From positions 2,356,001 through 2,420,000 of the forward strand of contig NZ_CP016761.1 in assembly GCF_001642935.1 (NCBI RefSeq): a stretch of 64,000 bases of DNA, in the 5' to 3' direction. The DNA comes from Fictibacillus arsenicus (GTDB lineage Bacteria > Bacillota > Bacilli > Bacillales > Fictibacillaceae). The notes below the pieces were generated by a model, which saw only the letters and a program-made list of their open reading frames with translations, made no database searches and was not told the origin of the DNA. How positions within the stretch are numbered: position 1 is the first letter of the stretch; the number at the start of each line of letters is the position of its first letter. Below are positions 51,697 to 62,373 of this stretch, piece by piece. Both the position numbers and the translations under genes were made by a program.

Positions 51697-53013
51697 TTAA
51701 TAAATCGATGTGTTTTCTTTCGTCATGTTTTCAAGACGTTCTTTTACTCGTGCTAAGAAACGGCCGCAAACAAGTCCGTCAAGTACACGGTGATCAAGTG
51801 ATAAGCAAAGGTTTACCATATCACGTACTGCAATCATCCCATTATTCATTACTACTGGACGCTTCACAATGGATTCAACAGAAAGAATGGCAGCTTGCGG
51901 GTAGTTAATGATAGGCGTTGACATAACAGATCCAAAAGAGCCTGTGTTGTTTACTGTAAATGTGCCGCCTTTCATATCATCGCCTGAAAGTTTATTCGTT
52001 CTTACTTTATCAGCAAGCTCTTTAACATCACGAGCGATTCCCTTGATCGACTTCTCATCTGCATTCTTGATTACCGGCACATACAATGCATCATCAGTAG
52101 CTACAGCGATAGAGATATTAATATCTTTCTTCTGAATGATCTTATCTCCAGCCCACATAGAATTTAATTGCGGGAATTCTTTTAACGATTCAACAACTGC
52201 TTTAATAAAGAATGGCAAGAAAGTAATGTTATAGCCTTCTTTTGATTTAAAATCACCTTTAACAGAATTACGGTATTCCACAAGATTTGTAACATCTACT
52301 TCAACCATCGTCCAAGCATGCGGAGCTTCGTGTTTTGAACGTACCATGTTTTGAGCGATCGCTTTACGGATACCTGTAACAGGGATTTCCACATCGCCAG
52401 GCATAGATTCAAAAGTGATTGGCTTTAAGCCTGATGCAGTTTCTTTTGACTGTGAAACAGTTTCTTGTTTAATTTCAGAAACTGCTGGAGCAGATGCAGC
52501 TGCTGGTTTGTTGTCTGCAGTTGGAATCTGACCAGAATCAATAATCTGCTGCAGATCTTTTCTTGTAATTCTTCCGCTTTGGCCTGTTCCTTCAACTTGG
52601 CTCAAGTCAATTCCGTGCTCAGACGCCATTCGGACAACAGCTGGTGAGTAACGGCCTCTTGCAGCTGTATCTTTTTTAGGAGCAGCAGATGCATTGCTCA
52701 CTGGAGAGGGCGCTGTTTCAGCCTTTTTTTCTTCTTTTTTAGCAGGAGCGGATTCAGCGGAACTGCTTCCTTCTTCTGTATCAATATAACAGATCAGTTC
52801 ACCTACAGAAAGTGTATCGCCTTCTCCAGCAACAAGTTCTTTAATTGTTCCGCTAAATGATGAAGGGACTTCTGCGTTTACTTTATCAGTCATCACTTCA
52901 GCTAGAGGATCATATTTCTTTACTGTATCACCAGGTTGTACGAGCCATTTACTGATCGTTCCTTCTGTTACACTTTCCCCGAGTTGAGGCATTGTAATTT
53001 GTTCTGTAGCCAT
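51697..53013 (-). CDS. bkdB: Branched-chain alpha-keto acid dehydrogenase E2 (lipoamide acyltransferase)
   Basis: A 438-residue E2 with three parts: one lipoyl domain (residues 1-80, lysine in EVMTDKVNAEVPS), a peripheral subunit-binding domain near 120-155 (YSPAVVRMASEHGIDL) after a Lys/Ala/Pro-rich linker, and a catalytic domain with the active His in SLDHRVLDG near the end. Transfers branched acyl groups to CoA for fatty-acid priming and catabolism. Last gene of the bkd operon. Confidence 0.96.
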   Translation of the reverse strand: MATEQITMPQLGESVTEGTISKWLVQPGDTVKKYDPLAEVMTDKVNAEVPSSFSGTIKELVAGEGDTLSVGELICYIDTEEGSSSAESAPAKKEEKKAETAPSPVSNASAAPKKDTAARGRYSPAVVRMASEHGIDLSQVEGTGQSGRITRKDLQQIIDSGQIPTADNKPAAASAPAVSEIKQETVSQSKETASGLKPITFESMPGDVEIPVTGIRKAIAQNMVRSKHEAPHAWTMVEVDVTNLVEYRNSVKGDFKSKEGYNITFLPFFIKAVVESLKEFPQLNSMWAGDKIIQKKDINISIAVATDDALYVPVIKNADEKSIKGIARDVKELADKVRTNKLSGDDMKGGTFTVNNTGSFGSVMSTPIINYPQAAILSVESIVKRPVVMNNGMIAVRDMVNLCLSLDHRVLDGLVCGRFLARVKERLENMTKENTSIY

Positions 53014-53032
53014 TTAAGTTCCCTCCTTTTTG

Positions 53033-54016
53033 TTAAAATGCCGCAAGATCTCTCATGGCTTTTTCTACCTTATCAGGATTCACCATAAAGTGTTTTTCCA
53101 TAGTCGGTGCATATGGCATTGCTGGAACATCTGGACCTGCAAGGCGCTGAATTGGAGCATCTAGTTCAAACAAGCAGTTTTCAGCAATAATCGCTGCAAC
53201 CTCACTCATGATGCTTCCTTCTTTGTTATCTTCTGTAACAAGAAGTACTTTACCCGTCTTAGATGCAGCTTCAATGATTGCTTCTTTATCCAATGGATAC
53301 ACAGTACGAAGATCTAGAATATGAGCAGAGATTCCGTCTTTTTCTAACTTTTCAGCAGCTTGTAGTGCAAAATGAACACAAAGTCCATATGTAATTACGG
53401 TAATGTCATCACCTTCACGTTTAACATCTGCTTTTCCGATCTCCAATGTATATTCTTCTTCTGGAACTTCCCCTTTAATTAAGCGATATGCACGCTTATG
53501 TTCAAAGAATAATACAGGGTCTTCATCACGAATTGCTGCCTTTAAAAGACCTTTTACGTCATATGGTGTTGAAGGCATAACAATCTTTAAACCTGGAACA
53601 TTAGCAAACAGCGCTTCAACTGACTGCGAATGGTAGAGTGCACCATGTACACCGCCGCCATAAGGAGCGCGGATCGTAATAGGACAAGACCAGTCATTAT
53701 TTGAACGATAACGGATTTTAGCAGCTTCCGAAACAATTTGGTTTACAGCTGGCATGATGAAATCAGCAAATTGCATTTCTGCGATAGGACGCATGCCATA
53801 CATAGCTGCACCAATTCCTACACCAGCGATTGCAGATTCTGCAAGCGGCGCATCGATAACTCTTTCCTCACCAAATTCTTCGATCAAACCAGTAGTTGCA
53901 CGGAAAACTCCTCCGCGTACTCCAACATCTTCTCCTACAACGAAAACTTTTTTATCACGCTGCATCTCTTCGCGGATCGCTTGTGTTACAGCATCAATAT
54001 ATGAAATTACCGGCAT
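53033..54016 (-). CDS. bkdAB: Branched-chain alpha-keto acid dehydrogenase E1 beta
   Basis: A 327-residue transketolase-type beta chain with EDVGVRGGVFRATTGL, PIAEMQFADFIMPA, and the VTEDNKEGSIMSEV and VPAMPYAPTMEKHF C-terminal segments of branched-chain E1b. With E1 alpha it decarboxylates 2-oxoisovalerate, 2-oxoisocaproate and 3-methyl-2-oxovalerate. AAGGGGG precedes the ATG, 14 nt after bkdAA. Confidence 0.96.
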   Translation of the reverse strand: MPVISYIDAVTQAIREEMQRDKKVFVVGEDVGVRGGVFRATTGLIEEFGEERVIDAPLAESAIAGVGIGAAMYGMRPIAEMQFADFIMPAVNQIVSEAAKIRYRSNNDWSCPITIRAPYGGGVHGALYHSQSVEALFANVPGLKIVMPSTPYDVKGLLKAAIRDEDPVLFFEHKRAYRLIKGEVPEEEYTLEIGKADVKREGDDITVITYGLCVHFALQAAEKLEKDGISAHILDLRTVYPLDKEAIIEAASKTGKVLLVTEDNKEGSIMSEVAAIIAENCLFELDAPIQRLAGPDVPAMPYAPTMEKHFMVNPDKVEKAMRDLAAF

Positions 54017-54030
54017 CTTGTTTTCCCCCT

Positions 54031-55023
54031 TTACTCTGCGTAAACATGCAGAAGCGCAGTTTCAGCATCAGCGTATTTTGCGTTCTCTGCGTATTCTGTA
54101 GCTTCATCCACTTCTTTTTGAATATCTTCAGTGATTTGTTTCTCTAACTCTTCAGTTAAGATTCCATTCTCTCTCAAGTATGCAGCAAAAGTATGAATCG
54201 GATCTTTTGCTTTTGCTTCCTCTACTTCTTCACGTGTTCTGTATGCACGATCATCGTCATCAGAAGAGTGAGGTGTTAAACGATAAGCAACCGTTTCAAT
54301 AAGTGTAGGACCTTCCCCTCGTCTGCCGCGATCAGCTGCTTCTTTTACAGCTTCATAAACAGCCAATGGATCGTTTCCGTCAACTGTTACACCTGGCATA
54401 CCATAGCCGATCGCACGGTCAGAAACGTTTACACACGCCAATTGTTTTGAAATCGGAACTGAAATCGCATACTTATTGTTTTCGCACATAAAGATTACAG
54501 GCAATTTATGAACTGAAGCAAAGTTCGCTCCTTCATGAAAATCTCCTTGATTAGAAGAACCTTCTCCAAATGTTGTGAACGTTACAATATCTTTACCTTC
54601 CATTCTTCCGCCTAATGCAATACCTACTGCGTGAGGAACTTGTGTAGTTACAGGAGACGAACCTGTCGCAATACGAAGCTTTTTTGATCCAAAGTGACCT
54701 GGCATCTGACGCCCGCCGCTGTTTGGGTCTTCCGCTTTTGCAAATCCGGAAAGCATTAGATCTTTTGCAGTCATTCCAAACTGCAATACTACACCCATAT
54801 CACGATAGTAAGGCAACACATAGTCTTTTTCGTTATCCAGTGCCATTGCAGCACCCACTTGTGCAGCTTCCTGGCCTTGGCATGAGATTACAAAAGGAAT
54901 TTTACCAGCGCGGTTCAATAACCACATGCGCTCATCAATCTTTCTTGCTAAAAGCATTGTTTTAAACATATGGATAACATCTTCGTTCGTTAAACCTAAT
55001 TGTTCATGACGTGTTTCTGCCAT
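54031..55023 (-). CDS. bkdAA: Branched-chain alpha-keto acid dehydrogenase E1 alpha
   Basis: A 330-residue ThDP-binding chain. The ThDP/Mg motif is visible as FGEGSSNQGDFHEGANFA with CENNKYAIS following, and the conserved phosphorylation-loop-like region YRLTPHSSDDDD is present. N-terminal CQGQEAAQVGAAMAL is family-typical. Spacing of 14 nt on both sides ties it to lpdV and bkdAB. AAGGAGG before the ATG. Confidence 0.96.
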   Translation of the reverse strand: MAETRHEQLGLTNEDVIHMFKTMLLARKIDERMWLLNRAGKIPFVISCQGQEAAQVGAAMALDNEKDYVLPYYRDMGVVLQFGMTAKDLMLSGFAKAEDPNSGGRQMPGHFGSKKLRIATGSSPVTTQVPHAVGIALGGRMEGKDIVTFTTFGEGSSNQGDFHEGANFASVHKLPVIFMCENNKYAISVPISKQLACVNVSDRAIGYGMPGVTVDGNDPLAVYEAVKEAADRGRRGEGPTLIETVAYRLTPHSSDDDDRAYRTREEVEEAKAKDPIHTFAAYLRENGILTEELEKQITEDIQKEVDEATEYAENAKYADAETALLHVYAE

Positions 55024-55037
55024 TGTTTTTTACCTCC

Positions 55038-56459
55038 TTAAAAATGAATTGCTTTTCCTTCAACTGCTAATCCCGCTTCACCAAAAACTTCTGAAAGAGA
55101 AGGATGCGGATGGATAGTATGTGCAATCTCCCATGGTGTTGCATCAAGTACTTTCGCCAGTCCTGCTTCAGAGATCATATCTGTAACATGAGGACCAATC
55201 ATATGTACCCCGAGAAGATCTTCTGTATCTTTGTCTGCTACGATTTTTACAAATCCGTCGCTTTCTCCGTATACAAGCGCTTTGCCTATTGCTTTAAATG
55301 GAAACTTTCCAACTTTAACATTGAAGCCCTGATCTTTAGCTTGTTTTTCTGTCAGACCTACGCTAGCCATTTCAGGACTCGAGTAAATACACTTTGAGAT
55401 ATTGTCGTAATTAATCGGCTCCGGCTTTAAATTACAAAGGTGTTCTACAGCTGTTATTCCTTCATGTGAAGCTACATGTGCCAGCTGAAGGCCACCAATA
55501 ACATCTCCAATGGCATAAATATGACTTTCAGCAGTTTGGAAATACTCATTCGTCTGAATGTATCCGTTTTCAATTTTTATGGTGGTGTTTTCTAAGCCAA
55601 TTCCTTCTGTATTCGCTTGTCGGCCAACAGAAACGAGCATTTTTTCAGCTGAAAACTGTTTAGTTTCCCCTTTATGTTCCGCAGAGATCAAAACGCCATT
55701 TCCTGTTTCTAACGTATCAGGAAGTACTTTTGCAGATGTAACAAGTTTAATGCCTTTTTTCTTTAACACACGAGCCGCTTCTTTAGAGATTTCTTCGTCT
55801 TCGGTAGGTACAATTCTGTCTGCATATTCTAATACAGTTACTTCAACCCCAAGGTCATTAAGCATGGAAGCCCATTCGATCCCAATGACTCCGCCTCCAA
55901 CAATAATGATAGAAGCAGGAAGCGTTTCCATCTCAAGAGCCTCATCACTTGACATAACATAATTACCGTCAATCTCTAGCCCGGGTAAAGAACGTGGTCT
56001 AGAACCTGTGGCAACGATTACATTTTGCGGGATTAAAATTTCATTCTCTGTGCCGTCATTAAATTCTACTGACACCGTTCCTGGCATTGGAGAAAAGATA
56101 GAAGGACCGAGAATGCGTCCTGTTCCCTCGTAAATTTCTATTTTACCTTTTTTCATAAGGCTCTGGACGCCCATATGAAGCTGATTGACAATCGACTGCT
56201 TTCGTTCTTGCATTTTTGAAAAATTAAGACCTAATCCTTCTATATCTACACCAAAGTCAGCAGCTTTTTTAGCTGTTTTGTACACTTCAGCACTTCTCAA
56301 CAATGCTTTACTAGGTATACAGCCTCTATGAAGGCATGTTCCGCCAAGCTTTCCTTTTTCAACAACTGCAACCGTTTTACCTAATTGAGCAGCACGGATG
56401 GCGGCTACATAGCCGCCTGTTCCTCCGCCCATTATGACCAAATCGAAATCTTTTGACAT
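55038..56459 (-). CDS. lpdV: Dihydrolipoyl dehydrogenase (E3) of the branched-chain complex
   Basis: A 473-residue flavoprotein with the FAD loop GGGTGGYVAAIRAAQLG at 11-27, redox disulfide GGTCLHRGCIPSKAL near 40-53, NAD loop VGGGVIGIEWA near 180 and the C-terminal catalytic HPHPSLSEVFGEA. Re-oxidises lipoamide on BkdB. Its placement in the bkd operon identifies it as LpdV rather than the pyruvate dehydrogenase E3. Confidence 0.96.
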   Translation of the reverse strand: MSKDFDLVIMGGGTGGYVAAIRAAQLGKTVAVVEKGKLGGTCLHRGCIPSKALLRSAEVYKTAKKAADFGVDIEGLGLNFSKMQERKQSIVNQLHMGVQSLMKKGKIEIYEGTGRILGPSIFSPMPGTVSVEFNDGTENEILIPQNVIVATGSRPRSLPGLEIDGNYVMSSDEALEMETLPASIIIVGGGVIGIEWASMLNDLGVEVTVLEYADRIVPTEDEEISKEAARVLKKKGIKLVTSAKVLPDTLETGNGVLISAEHKGETKQFSAEKMLVSVGRQANTEGIGLENTTIKIENGYIQTNEYFQTAESHIYAIGDVIGGLQLAHVASHEGITAVEHLCNLKPEPINYDNISKCIYSSPEMASVGLTEKQAKDQGFNVKVGKFPFKAIGKALVYGESDGFVKIVADKDTEDLLGVHMIGPHVTDMISEAGLAKVLDATPWEIAHTIHPHPSLSEVFGEAGLAVEGKAIHF

Positions 56460-56480
56460 CGCTCATATCTCCTTTTGCTG

Positions 56481-57593
56481 TTAATCCAGCGGCAATTCTG
56501 CAGGAGTCTTCCCTCCTGGATATTCCTTCGCCTGTTCTTCATTTCTTAAAACGCGAAGTCCACCTTCTGCTAACGCTTGAAGTTCATTCTCTCCAGGCTG
56601 AATGATACAATCTGAAATCCACTCAACACGATCTGTTATTTTTTTGACAAATTCTTTGCCAAAAGCTAGTCCGCCTGTTAGAACGATCGCATCAACTTGA
56701 CCGTGAAGGACCGTACTTGCTGATCCGATTTCTTTAGCGACTTGATAAGCCATTGCATCATATACAAGTGCTGCTCTTTCATCGCCGTTCTCAATTTTCT
56801 CTTCCACTGTTCTTGCATCATTTGTTCCAAGGTAAGCAACAAGTCCCCCTTGTCCCACGAGCTTTTTCATCACTTCATCTGCGTAATATTCTCCAGAGAA
56901 GCAAAGAGAGACTAAGTCACCGATTGGAACTGTACCTGCACGTTCAGGGGAAAATGGCCCTTCACCATGCAGCCCATTATTTACATCGATTACACGTCCG
57001 TCCTTATGAACCCCTACCGTAATTCCTCCGCCCATATGAACAACAATGAGACGAAGTGATTCGTAGGATTTATCGAGCATTTTTGACACTCTTCTTGCTA
57101 CTGCTTTTTGATTTAAAGCATGAAATATACTTTTTCGTTCGATATCAGGTACACCTGATATACGTGCAATCTCATCCATTTCATCAACTACAACAGGGTC
57201 TACAATAAAGGAGGGAATATTTAATCCTTCTGCTATTTCATAAGCAAGGATACCGCCTAAATTTGATGCATGTTCACCTGCAAACCCCGTTTTTAAATCT
57301 TGCAGCATTGGTTCGTTTACGCTGTAAGTTCCGCCTTCGATCGGTCTTAATAATCCCCCGCGGCCAACCACACAGCTTAATTTTGAAATGTTTATTCCCT
57401 CATAATCCAATGCCTCTAGAATGGTTTCTTTTCTGAATGAATATTGATCAATGACAGAATCAAATTGATTAATGGTATCTATATCATGCCTGATTGTTTT
57501 TTCAAAAACAGGCCTTTCGTTATCAAAAATACCTATCTTGGTAGAGGTTGAGCCCGGATTGATCACTAGTATGCGAAGTTCTTTTTGATGCAC
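56481..57593 (-). CDS. buk: Butyrate kinase (branched-chain acid kinase), GTG start
   Basis: A 370-residue acetokinase-family enzyme. N-terminal [17 protein letters not shown] carries the phosphate-1 site, [21 protein letters not shown] the phosphate-2 region, and [13 protein letters not shown] the adenosine site. It makes ATP from isobutyryl-, isovaleryl- or butyryl-phosphate formed by Ptb. GGAGG precedes the GTG. Lies between bcd and lpdV. Confidence 0.95.
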   Translation of the reverse strand: MHQKELRILVINPGSTSTKIGIFDNERPVFEKTIRHDIDTINQFDSVIDQYSFRKETILEALDYEGINISKLSCVVGRGGLLRPIEGGTYSVNEPMLQDLKTGFAGEHASNLGGILAYEIAEGLNIPSFIVDPVVVDEMDEIARISGVPDIERKSIFHALNQKAVARRVSKMLDKSYESLRLIVVHMGGGITVGVHKDGRVIDVNNGLHGEGPFSPERAGTVPIGDLVSLCFSGEYYADEVMKKLVGQGGLVAYLGTNDARTVEEKIENGDERAALVYDAMAYQVAKEIGSASTVLHGQVDAIVLTGGLAFGKEFVKKITDRVEWISDCIIQPGENELQALAEGGLRVLRNEEQAKEYPGGKTPAELPLD

Positions 57594-57620
57594 GTTTCAA
57601 ACCTCCATTAATACAAACTC

Positions 57621-58721
57621 TTAGCGAGTTCGGCTTGACAGAATGTGTCGTTCATTTAATAAAAATTGACTTCTTGATTTTCTCATTCGCTCGATACGCT
57701 CTTCAGCAAGACGGTCAGCTGCAAGGTAAGTAGGAATGTTATCACGCTTAGAAATTTCAATAACACTAGCAATATTGTCATAAATTGTTTCCACTTTTTT
57801 AATTGCTCTCTCACGGTTGTAGCCATTAAGTTCGTCAGCAACATTTATTACTCCGCCTGCATTGATTACATAATCTGGAGCATAGACAATACCCATTTCA
57901 TGGAGAGCATCACCATGTCTAGTTTCTTTTAGCTGGTTGTTTGCAGCACCTGCAATAACCTTCGCTTTAATCTTTGAAATTGTATCATCATTAATAATCG
58001 CACCAAGTGCACATGGAGCAAAGATATCGCAGTCAACACTATAAATATCGTCTATGTCTACAGCTTTAGCACCGAAATCTTCAACAGCACGCTGTACAGC
58101 TTCTTTGTTGATATCTGTTACGATTAGTGAAGCTCCTTCTTCATGAAGGTGTTTACAAAGTGTATAAGCAACATGCCCTACACCTTGAACGGCAATCACT
58201 TTTCCTTCTAAAGAATCTGTTCCAAACGCTTCCATAGCTGCTGCCTTCATACCGCGGTAAACACCATAAGCTGTAACTGGAGAAGGATTTCCGCTTGAAC
58301 CAAACGCTGGTGAAACGCCAGTTACAAATGGTGTTTCCTGATAGATTAAATCCATATCTTCAACTGTTGTACCAACATCTTCTGCTGTAATATAACGGCC
58401 GTTTAGACCTTGGATGTAGCGTCCGAATGCACGGAACATTTCTTCGTTTTTATCTTTCTTAGGGTCTCCAATGATAACTGTTTTACCGCCTCCAAGGTTC
58501 AATCCAGCTGCAGCATTTTTGTAAGTCATCCCTCTTGCAAGTCTCAATGCATCTTCAATTGCTGCATCTTCAGAATCATATGTCCACATTCTTGTTCCGC
58601 CTAGAGCAGGACCTAATGTCGTATCATGAATACAGATGATAGCTTTTAAACCAGATTGTTTATCTTGGCAGATCACCATTTGTTCGTAATCGTAAGTCTC
58701 CATATATTTGAAAATTTCCAT
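57621..58721 (-). CDS. bcd: Leucine dehydrogenase
   Basis: A 366-residue Glu/Leu/Phe/Val dehydrogenase. The catalytic lysine motif [13 protein letters not shown] lies near residue 77, another lysine in [10 protein letters not shown], and the NAD loop [12 protein letters not shown] near 183. It deaminates Leu, Val and Ile to the keto acids used by the bkd complex. Second gene of the operon, 13 nt after ptb. GGAGGAATACAAA before the ATG. B. subtilis name yqiT. Confidence 0.95.
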   Translation of the reverse strand: MEIFKYMETYDYEQMVICQDKQSGLKAIICIHDTTLGPALGGTRMWTYDSEDAAIEDALRLARGMTYKNAAAGLNLGGGKTVIIGDPKKDKNEEMFRAFGRYIQGLNGRYITAEDVGTTVEDMDLIYQETPFVTGVSPAFGSSGNPSPVTAYGVYRGMKAAAMEAFGTDSLEGKVIAVQGVGHVAYTLCKHLHEEGASLIVTDINKEAVQRAVEDFGAKAVDIDDIYSVDCDIFAPCALGAIINDDTISKIKAKVIAGAANNQLKETRHGDALHEMGIVYAPDYVINAGGVINVADELNGYNRERAIKKVETIYDNIASVIEISKRDNIPTYLAADRLAEERIERMRKSRSQFLLNERHILSSRTR

Positions 58722-58733
58722 TTTGTATTCCTC

Positions 58734-59645
58734 CTAAAGTTTCTTATCAGTGATGACAGATTTTACAGCCAAAGCAATTGAGAGGTATTTACTCTCAGAA
58801 GAATCAGCTCTTGAAGTTAACACAATTGGCGCTTTAGCACCGCAAATGACTGCACCAACTTTTGCACGGGCAAAATATATGAGTGACTTGTATAGAATGT
58901 TCCCCGTTTCAATTGTCGGAACTAGCAAGATATCTGCTTTTCCTGCTACTTTTCCTGCAATTCCTTTATGTGCTGCCGCTTCCATCGAGATGGCATTATC
59001 GAGAGCTAAAGGACCTTCCACAATTCCGCCAGTTATTTGATTTCTTAAATTCATTACAGTGAGACTGGCAGCATCAAGAGTTGCCTGCATGGCAGGGTTT
59101 ACATTTTCTACTGCAGCTAAAACGGCAGTTTTAGGCTGATCAACACCAGTTTGCTGAACAAAATCTATTGCATTTTGCAATATTTGACTTTTCTGGTTAA
59201 GGTCAGGATTTATATTCATCGCTGCATCTGTAACAAATATCAGTCTGTTATACCCCTTGACCTCAAACGCAGCTACGTGTGACAAAACTTTCCCTGTTCT
59301 TAAACCAAATTCTTTATTTAATACAGCTTTTAAGAGTACGGAGGTTGAAACGAGTCCCTTCATCAAGATATCCGCTTTCCCCTCATGGACTGCTTTTACA
59401 GCTTCTATTGCGGCTGTTGCTGTATTAGTTGGAACAATCTCAATCCCAGGTGTAGGATCGTTTGTATTCTTTTCTAGCCAGTCAGAAATCACTTGTTCAT
59501 TTCCAAATAATATAAAATGGGCAATGCCCTCTTTATAAGCCCGCAAAACGCTTTCCATAACTTCTTGATCGCCTGCTTCTGCCACTGCGATTACTGGTTT
59601 CACTTGCTGATTTTTGGCTTGGCTGACCAAGTCTTCCAAAAGCAT
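58734..59645 (-). CDS. ptb: Phosphate butyryltransferase (branched-acyl phosphotransferase)
   Basis: A 303-residue phosphate acetyl/butyryl transferase-family protein: KADILMKGLVSTSVLLKAVL, FVTDAAMNINPDLNQK, and the conserved end AKAPIVLTSRADSSESK. Converts acyl-CoA and phosphate to acyl-phosphate for butyrate kinase. First gene of the operon, directly behind the sigma-54 promoter, with AAGGGGGG before the ATG. B. subtilis name yqiS. Confidence 0.95.
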   Translation of the reverse strand: MLLEDLVSQAKNQQVKPVIAVAEAGDQEVMESVLRAYKEGIAHFILFGNEQVISDWLEKNTNDPTPGIEIVPTNTATAAIEAVKAVHEGKADILMKGLVSTSVLLKAVLNKEFGLRTGKVLSHVAAFEVKGYNRLIFVTDAAMNINPDLNQKSQILQNAIDFVQQTGVDQPKTAVLAAVENVNPAMQATLDAASLTVMNLRNQITGGIVEGPLALDNAISMEAAAHKGIAGKVAGKADILLVPTIETGNILYKSLIYFARAKVGAVICGAKAPIVLTSRADSSESKYLSIALAVKSVITDKKL

Positions 59646-59678
59646 GTTATCCCCCCTTGTTAATCACAACTATAGATA

Positions 59679-59694
59679 TGCAAGTTTCATGCCA
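59679..59694 (-). promoter_or_regulatory. Sigma-54 (-24/-12) promoter of the ptb-bkd operon
   Basis: On the minus strand TGGCATGAAACTTGCA is a perfect match to TGGCAY-N5-TTGCA, 34 nt before the ptb start. B. subtilis bkd is SigL-dependent, and the sigma-54 activator BkdR is encoded just upstream. Confidence 0.93.
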
Positions 59695-59733
59695 AACAAA
59701 TTTATAAAGATTTTTAATGTATCGCTATCGCTT

Positions 59734-59775
59734 TTGCAATACTTTGCAATAAACACGCAATTTTTTGCATGAAAT
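59734..59775. promoter_or_regulatory. Candidate BkdR upstream activating sequence
   Basis: TTGCAATACTTTGCAA holds two palindromic TTGCAA units 10 bp apart, followed by CGCAATTTTTTGCAT, which repeats the TTGCA-like pattern. It lies 40-80 bp upstream of the -24 box and overlaps the end of bkdR, a normal enhancer position for this class of activator. Confidence 0.6.
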
Positions 59776-61829
59776 TATTTGCGCACCTTATCATCTAAGC
59801 CATATTTTTCAAGCTTATAATAAAAATTACGCAAGGAAATACCTAAAGCTTTGGCTGTTTTCGTTTTATTTCCTTTATATCTGTTTATAGCATCTGTTAA
59901 AATGTTTTTTTCAAACTCGTCCATTTGTTCTGCTAAAGTGATTTCTTCCCTTAATTCGTTAAAAGAACGGTCCGTGTCTGAATCCGGCTTTTTATGATCA
60001 ATTTGCTGAAGCAAAGAAATATGTTCCCGGTTAATTTTAGAATCCGTATGACTCATATGGATGATAGCCCGGCCCAATACATTTTCAAGTTCTCTAACAT
60101 TTCCCGGCCAATGATATTTAAGCAGGAAATCTTCCGCGTCACTGCTTATGATATCAATATTTCGTCCGTAGTCCTGATTCAATTTTTGCAGAAGGTGATT
60201 TGCCAGCATTAAAATATCACTGTTCCTTGCTCTAAGTGGAGGAATATAAATCGGCATACGGTTTAAACGGTAATACAAATCCTGCCTGAAAGTGCCATCA
60301 GCTATCATCTTTTCAAGGTTAACGTTTGTGGCGGCGATAACTCTCACATTTATGGGAATCGCTTTTGTGCCTCCCACTCGTCTGATTTCATTTTCTTGTA
60401 ATACACGCAGCAGTTTAGCCTGTGTATTCTGCGAAAGCTCTCCCACTTCATCTAAAAAGATACTTCCACCGTTCGCTTCCTCAAAAAGGCCTCTTTTACC
60501 GCCTCTTAAAGCACCTGAAAATGCGCCTTCAACATAGCCGAAGAGTTCACTTTCTAAAAGTGATTCTGAGAGTGCCGCACAATTAACCCTTATAAATTTA
60601 TTGAACTTCCGGTCGCTTGCGTTGTGGATCGCATGAGCAAAAAGTTCTTTTCCCGTACCGGATTCACCGCGCAGAAGAACAGTTGCCGGCGTTGAAGCTG
60701 CAAGCTTAGCTTGATCAACCGCAAACCTCATCTCATCTGATTCACCAATAATGTCTTCAAAAGAATATTTAGCTTCAAGTGTACGTATAATCTGTCTGGC
60801 GCGATTCAATTCTTCAGTTAAGCCTTTAATCTCAGAAACGTCATGAATGACACCAACGCTTCCTTTTAATAAACCATCAACGATAATCGGCGCGACATTA
60901 ACGATCACATCTTTTCTTTTCGGACCAACTCGCAGCCTTGCTCCCCTGACTGGTTTCCTCGTTTTCAAAACTTGCATATGAATACTTTCACCCTCAGAAA
61001 TATCTGTTGTTGCGGGCTTGCCTATTACCTGCTCTGCTGAATAGCCAGTAAGTTTTGTGTACGCAGGATTTATCATAATCCCTTTTCCTTCTTCATCTAC
61101 AACAGATATAGCTTCTTCCGATGAATTAATGATAGAACTAAGCATGATTTGTATACTTTTTAAGTTTGTGACTTCTTCTGCAAGATCTACGATTTCAGTT
61201 ATATCCTTAAAAACAGCAAATGCACCAAGTTTCCGTCCAGATTGATCTAAAATAGGCGTTCTTGTTGTATAAATTTTTGTCCCGTTCGCAAGTATCTGTT
61301 CTTGGTTTACTTCCTCAATCCCTGAATCCAGGACCCTTGGAAGCTGACTGTTTGGCATTACTTCCAGAATAGATCTGCCTAATGCTTCAACAGCTGAAAG
61401 ACCTGTCATTCTTTCGGCGCTTTTATTAAAAATGGTGATGTTCAGCCTTTGATCAATAACAATCATACCGTCATGAGTATTATCTAGAATCGTTTTGAAC
61501 TGCTGAAGATTAGCTTCGGCAGCCTTAGATTGTTTAAGGTGATCTGCTAACTTATAAAATTGAGAATCTGAAATAATGTCTGATTCATGATAAACATCTT
61601 CCTGCAGCTGATTGGCTAATTTTTTATTTGTAGGTGAATACACCAAATAGTCTGGCTCAAGCTGAGGTGGAGATGAATATGAAAAAACCGGCACATCATC
61701 ATGCGTTTTTTCCGCACCCATTTCAAGCACAAAAACTCCGATTGGTTCAAAAAAAGATGAAGACCTGATTAAACGAAGAATCTTTTTTGTTTCTTCAGGG
61801 GCGGTCATTAACAATACAGTTTGCAACAT
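59775..61829 (-). CDS. bkdR: Sigma-54-dependent transcriptional activator BkdR
   Basis: 684 residues. Two PAS-like domains ([13 protein letters not shown] region and [16 protein letters not shown] region) precede an AAA+ domain with Walker [13 protein letters not shown], Walker [13 protein letters not shown] and a C-terminal Fis-type helix-turn-helix ([20 protein letters not shown]). The sigma-54 contact loop is GAFSGA rather than GAFTGA. ATG 61829 follows GGAGGGG; the frame is open to 62054 through the divergent promoter. It controls the sigma-54 promoter just downstream. Confidence 0.95.
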   Translation of the reverse strand: MLQTVLLMTAPEETKKILRLIRSSSFFEPIGVFVLEMGAEKTHDDVPVFSYSSPPQLEPDYLVYSPTNKKLANQLQEDVYHESDIISDSQFYKLADHLKQSKAAEANLQQFKTILDNTHDGMIVIDQRLNITIFNKSAERMTGLSAVEALGRSILEVMPNSQLPRVLDSGIEEVNQEQILANGTKIYTTRTPILDQSGRKLGAFAVFKDITEIVDLAEEVTNLKSIQIMLSSIINSSEEAISVVDEEGKGIMINPAYTKLTGYSAEQVIGKPATTDISEGESIHMQVLKTRKPVRGARLRVGPKRKDVIVNVAPIIVDGLLKGSVGVIHDVSEIKGLTEELNRARQIIRTLEAKYSFEDIIGESDEMRFAVDQAKLAASTPATVLLRGESGTGKELFAHAIHNASDRKFNKFIRVNCAALSESLLESELFGYVEGAFSGALRGGKRGLFEEANGGSIFLDEVGELSQNTQAKLLRVLQENEIRRVGGTKAIPINVRVIAATNVNLEKMIADGTFRQDLYYRLNRMPIYIPPLRARNSDILMLANHLLQKLNQDYGRNIDIISSDAEDFLLKYHWPGNVRELENVLGRAIIHMSHTDSKINREHISLLQQIDHKKPDSDTDRSFNELREEITLAEQMDEFEKNILTDAINRYKGNKTKTAKALGISLRNFYYKLEKYGLDDKVRK

Positions 61830-61880
61830 TACCCCTCCAAATTCTATGTAAAGTGAATGTGCAATATTTTTCACACATTT

Positions 61881-61909
61881 ATCATACCGTAGCATGAAAG
61901 GGTTTGCAA
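61881..61909 (-). promoter_or_regulatory. Sigma-A promoter of bkdR
   Basis: On the minus strand TTGCAA at 61909-61904 and TATGAT at 61886-61881 are 17 nt apart, about 50 nt before the bkdR start. Confidence 0.6.
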
Positions 61910-61921
61910 ACTGTAATATCA

Positions 61922-61950
61922 TCGACAATAAAATAAACTTTAGGTACAAT
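61922..61950 (+). promoter_or_regulatory. Sigma-A promoter of the yqzF-like gene
   Basis: TCGACA and TACAAT are separated by 17 nt, ending 24 nt before the ATG at 61975. Confidence 0.6.
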
Positions 61951-61974
61951 ACATGTAGAGGAGTGAATGCAATC

Positions 61975-62211
61975 ATGAGCAGGTATGCAGCATTAGTAAT
62001 TGTTTTAATTCCTGGAATTATGGCCGTAATGGGCATAAAATGGATGAGGGACACATTATTTGGAGTATTGCAATTTCCTTTCCCTTTCTTGTGGCTCCAG
62101 TTTATCGCAGGATTTGTTAGTTTTTCAGCTGGACTTGCCTTTGTGGGAGGATTTATATTTTACCGTGATCGAAAAAGAAATAAAGTACAGTTAAAGTATA
62201 AGAAAAAATAA
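61975..62211 (+). CDS. yqzF: Small membrane protein, DUF2627 (YqzF-like)
   Basis: A 78-residue protein with two hydrophobic helices ([20 protein letters not shown] and a second at [19 protein letters not shown]) and a basic tail [16 protein letters not shown]. It matches the DUF2627 family found next to bkdR/spo0A in bacilli. ATG 61975 follows GAGGAGTG; the longer frame to 61894 covers the promoter. Function unknown. Confidence 0.85.
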   Translation: MSRYAALVIVLIPGIMAVMGIKWMRDTLFGVLQFPFPFLWLQFIAGFVSFSAGLAFVGGFIFYRDRKRNKVQLKYKKK

Positions 62212-62247
62212 CCAGACCAATAAAAAAATTGGCTGGTTATTTTTAAC
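62211..62247 (+). terminator. Terminator after the yqzF-like gene
   Basis: AATAACCAG(ACC)AA and TTGGCTGGTTATT pair around A-rich loop sequence and end in TTTTT. Confidence 0.8.
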
Positions 62248-62294
62248 CTGAGCGAAGCGGCACGCAGAATGAGCGTAACTCAAGGGTTTTGAGT

Positions 62295-62323
62295 GTACGT
62301 GTAACAATTAAAAGAACACGTAC
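62295..62323. repeat. Short inverted repeat GTACGTGT/ACACGTAC
   Basis: A perfect 8-bp inverted repeat with a 13-base AT-rich loop between the yqzF-like and spo0A genes. Role unknown. Confidence 0.5.
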
Positions 62324-62332
62324 CGTAAAAAT

Positions 62333-62373
62333 AAAAAGGAACTAACTCAAATGAGTCAGCCCTTTTTATTTTT
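62333..62373 (-). terminator. Terminator after spo0A
   Basis: AAAAAGGGCTGACTCA and TGAGTTAGTTCCTTTTT pair with a few mismatches and are followed by T residues on the minus strand. Confidence 0.8.
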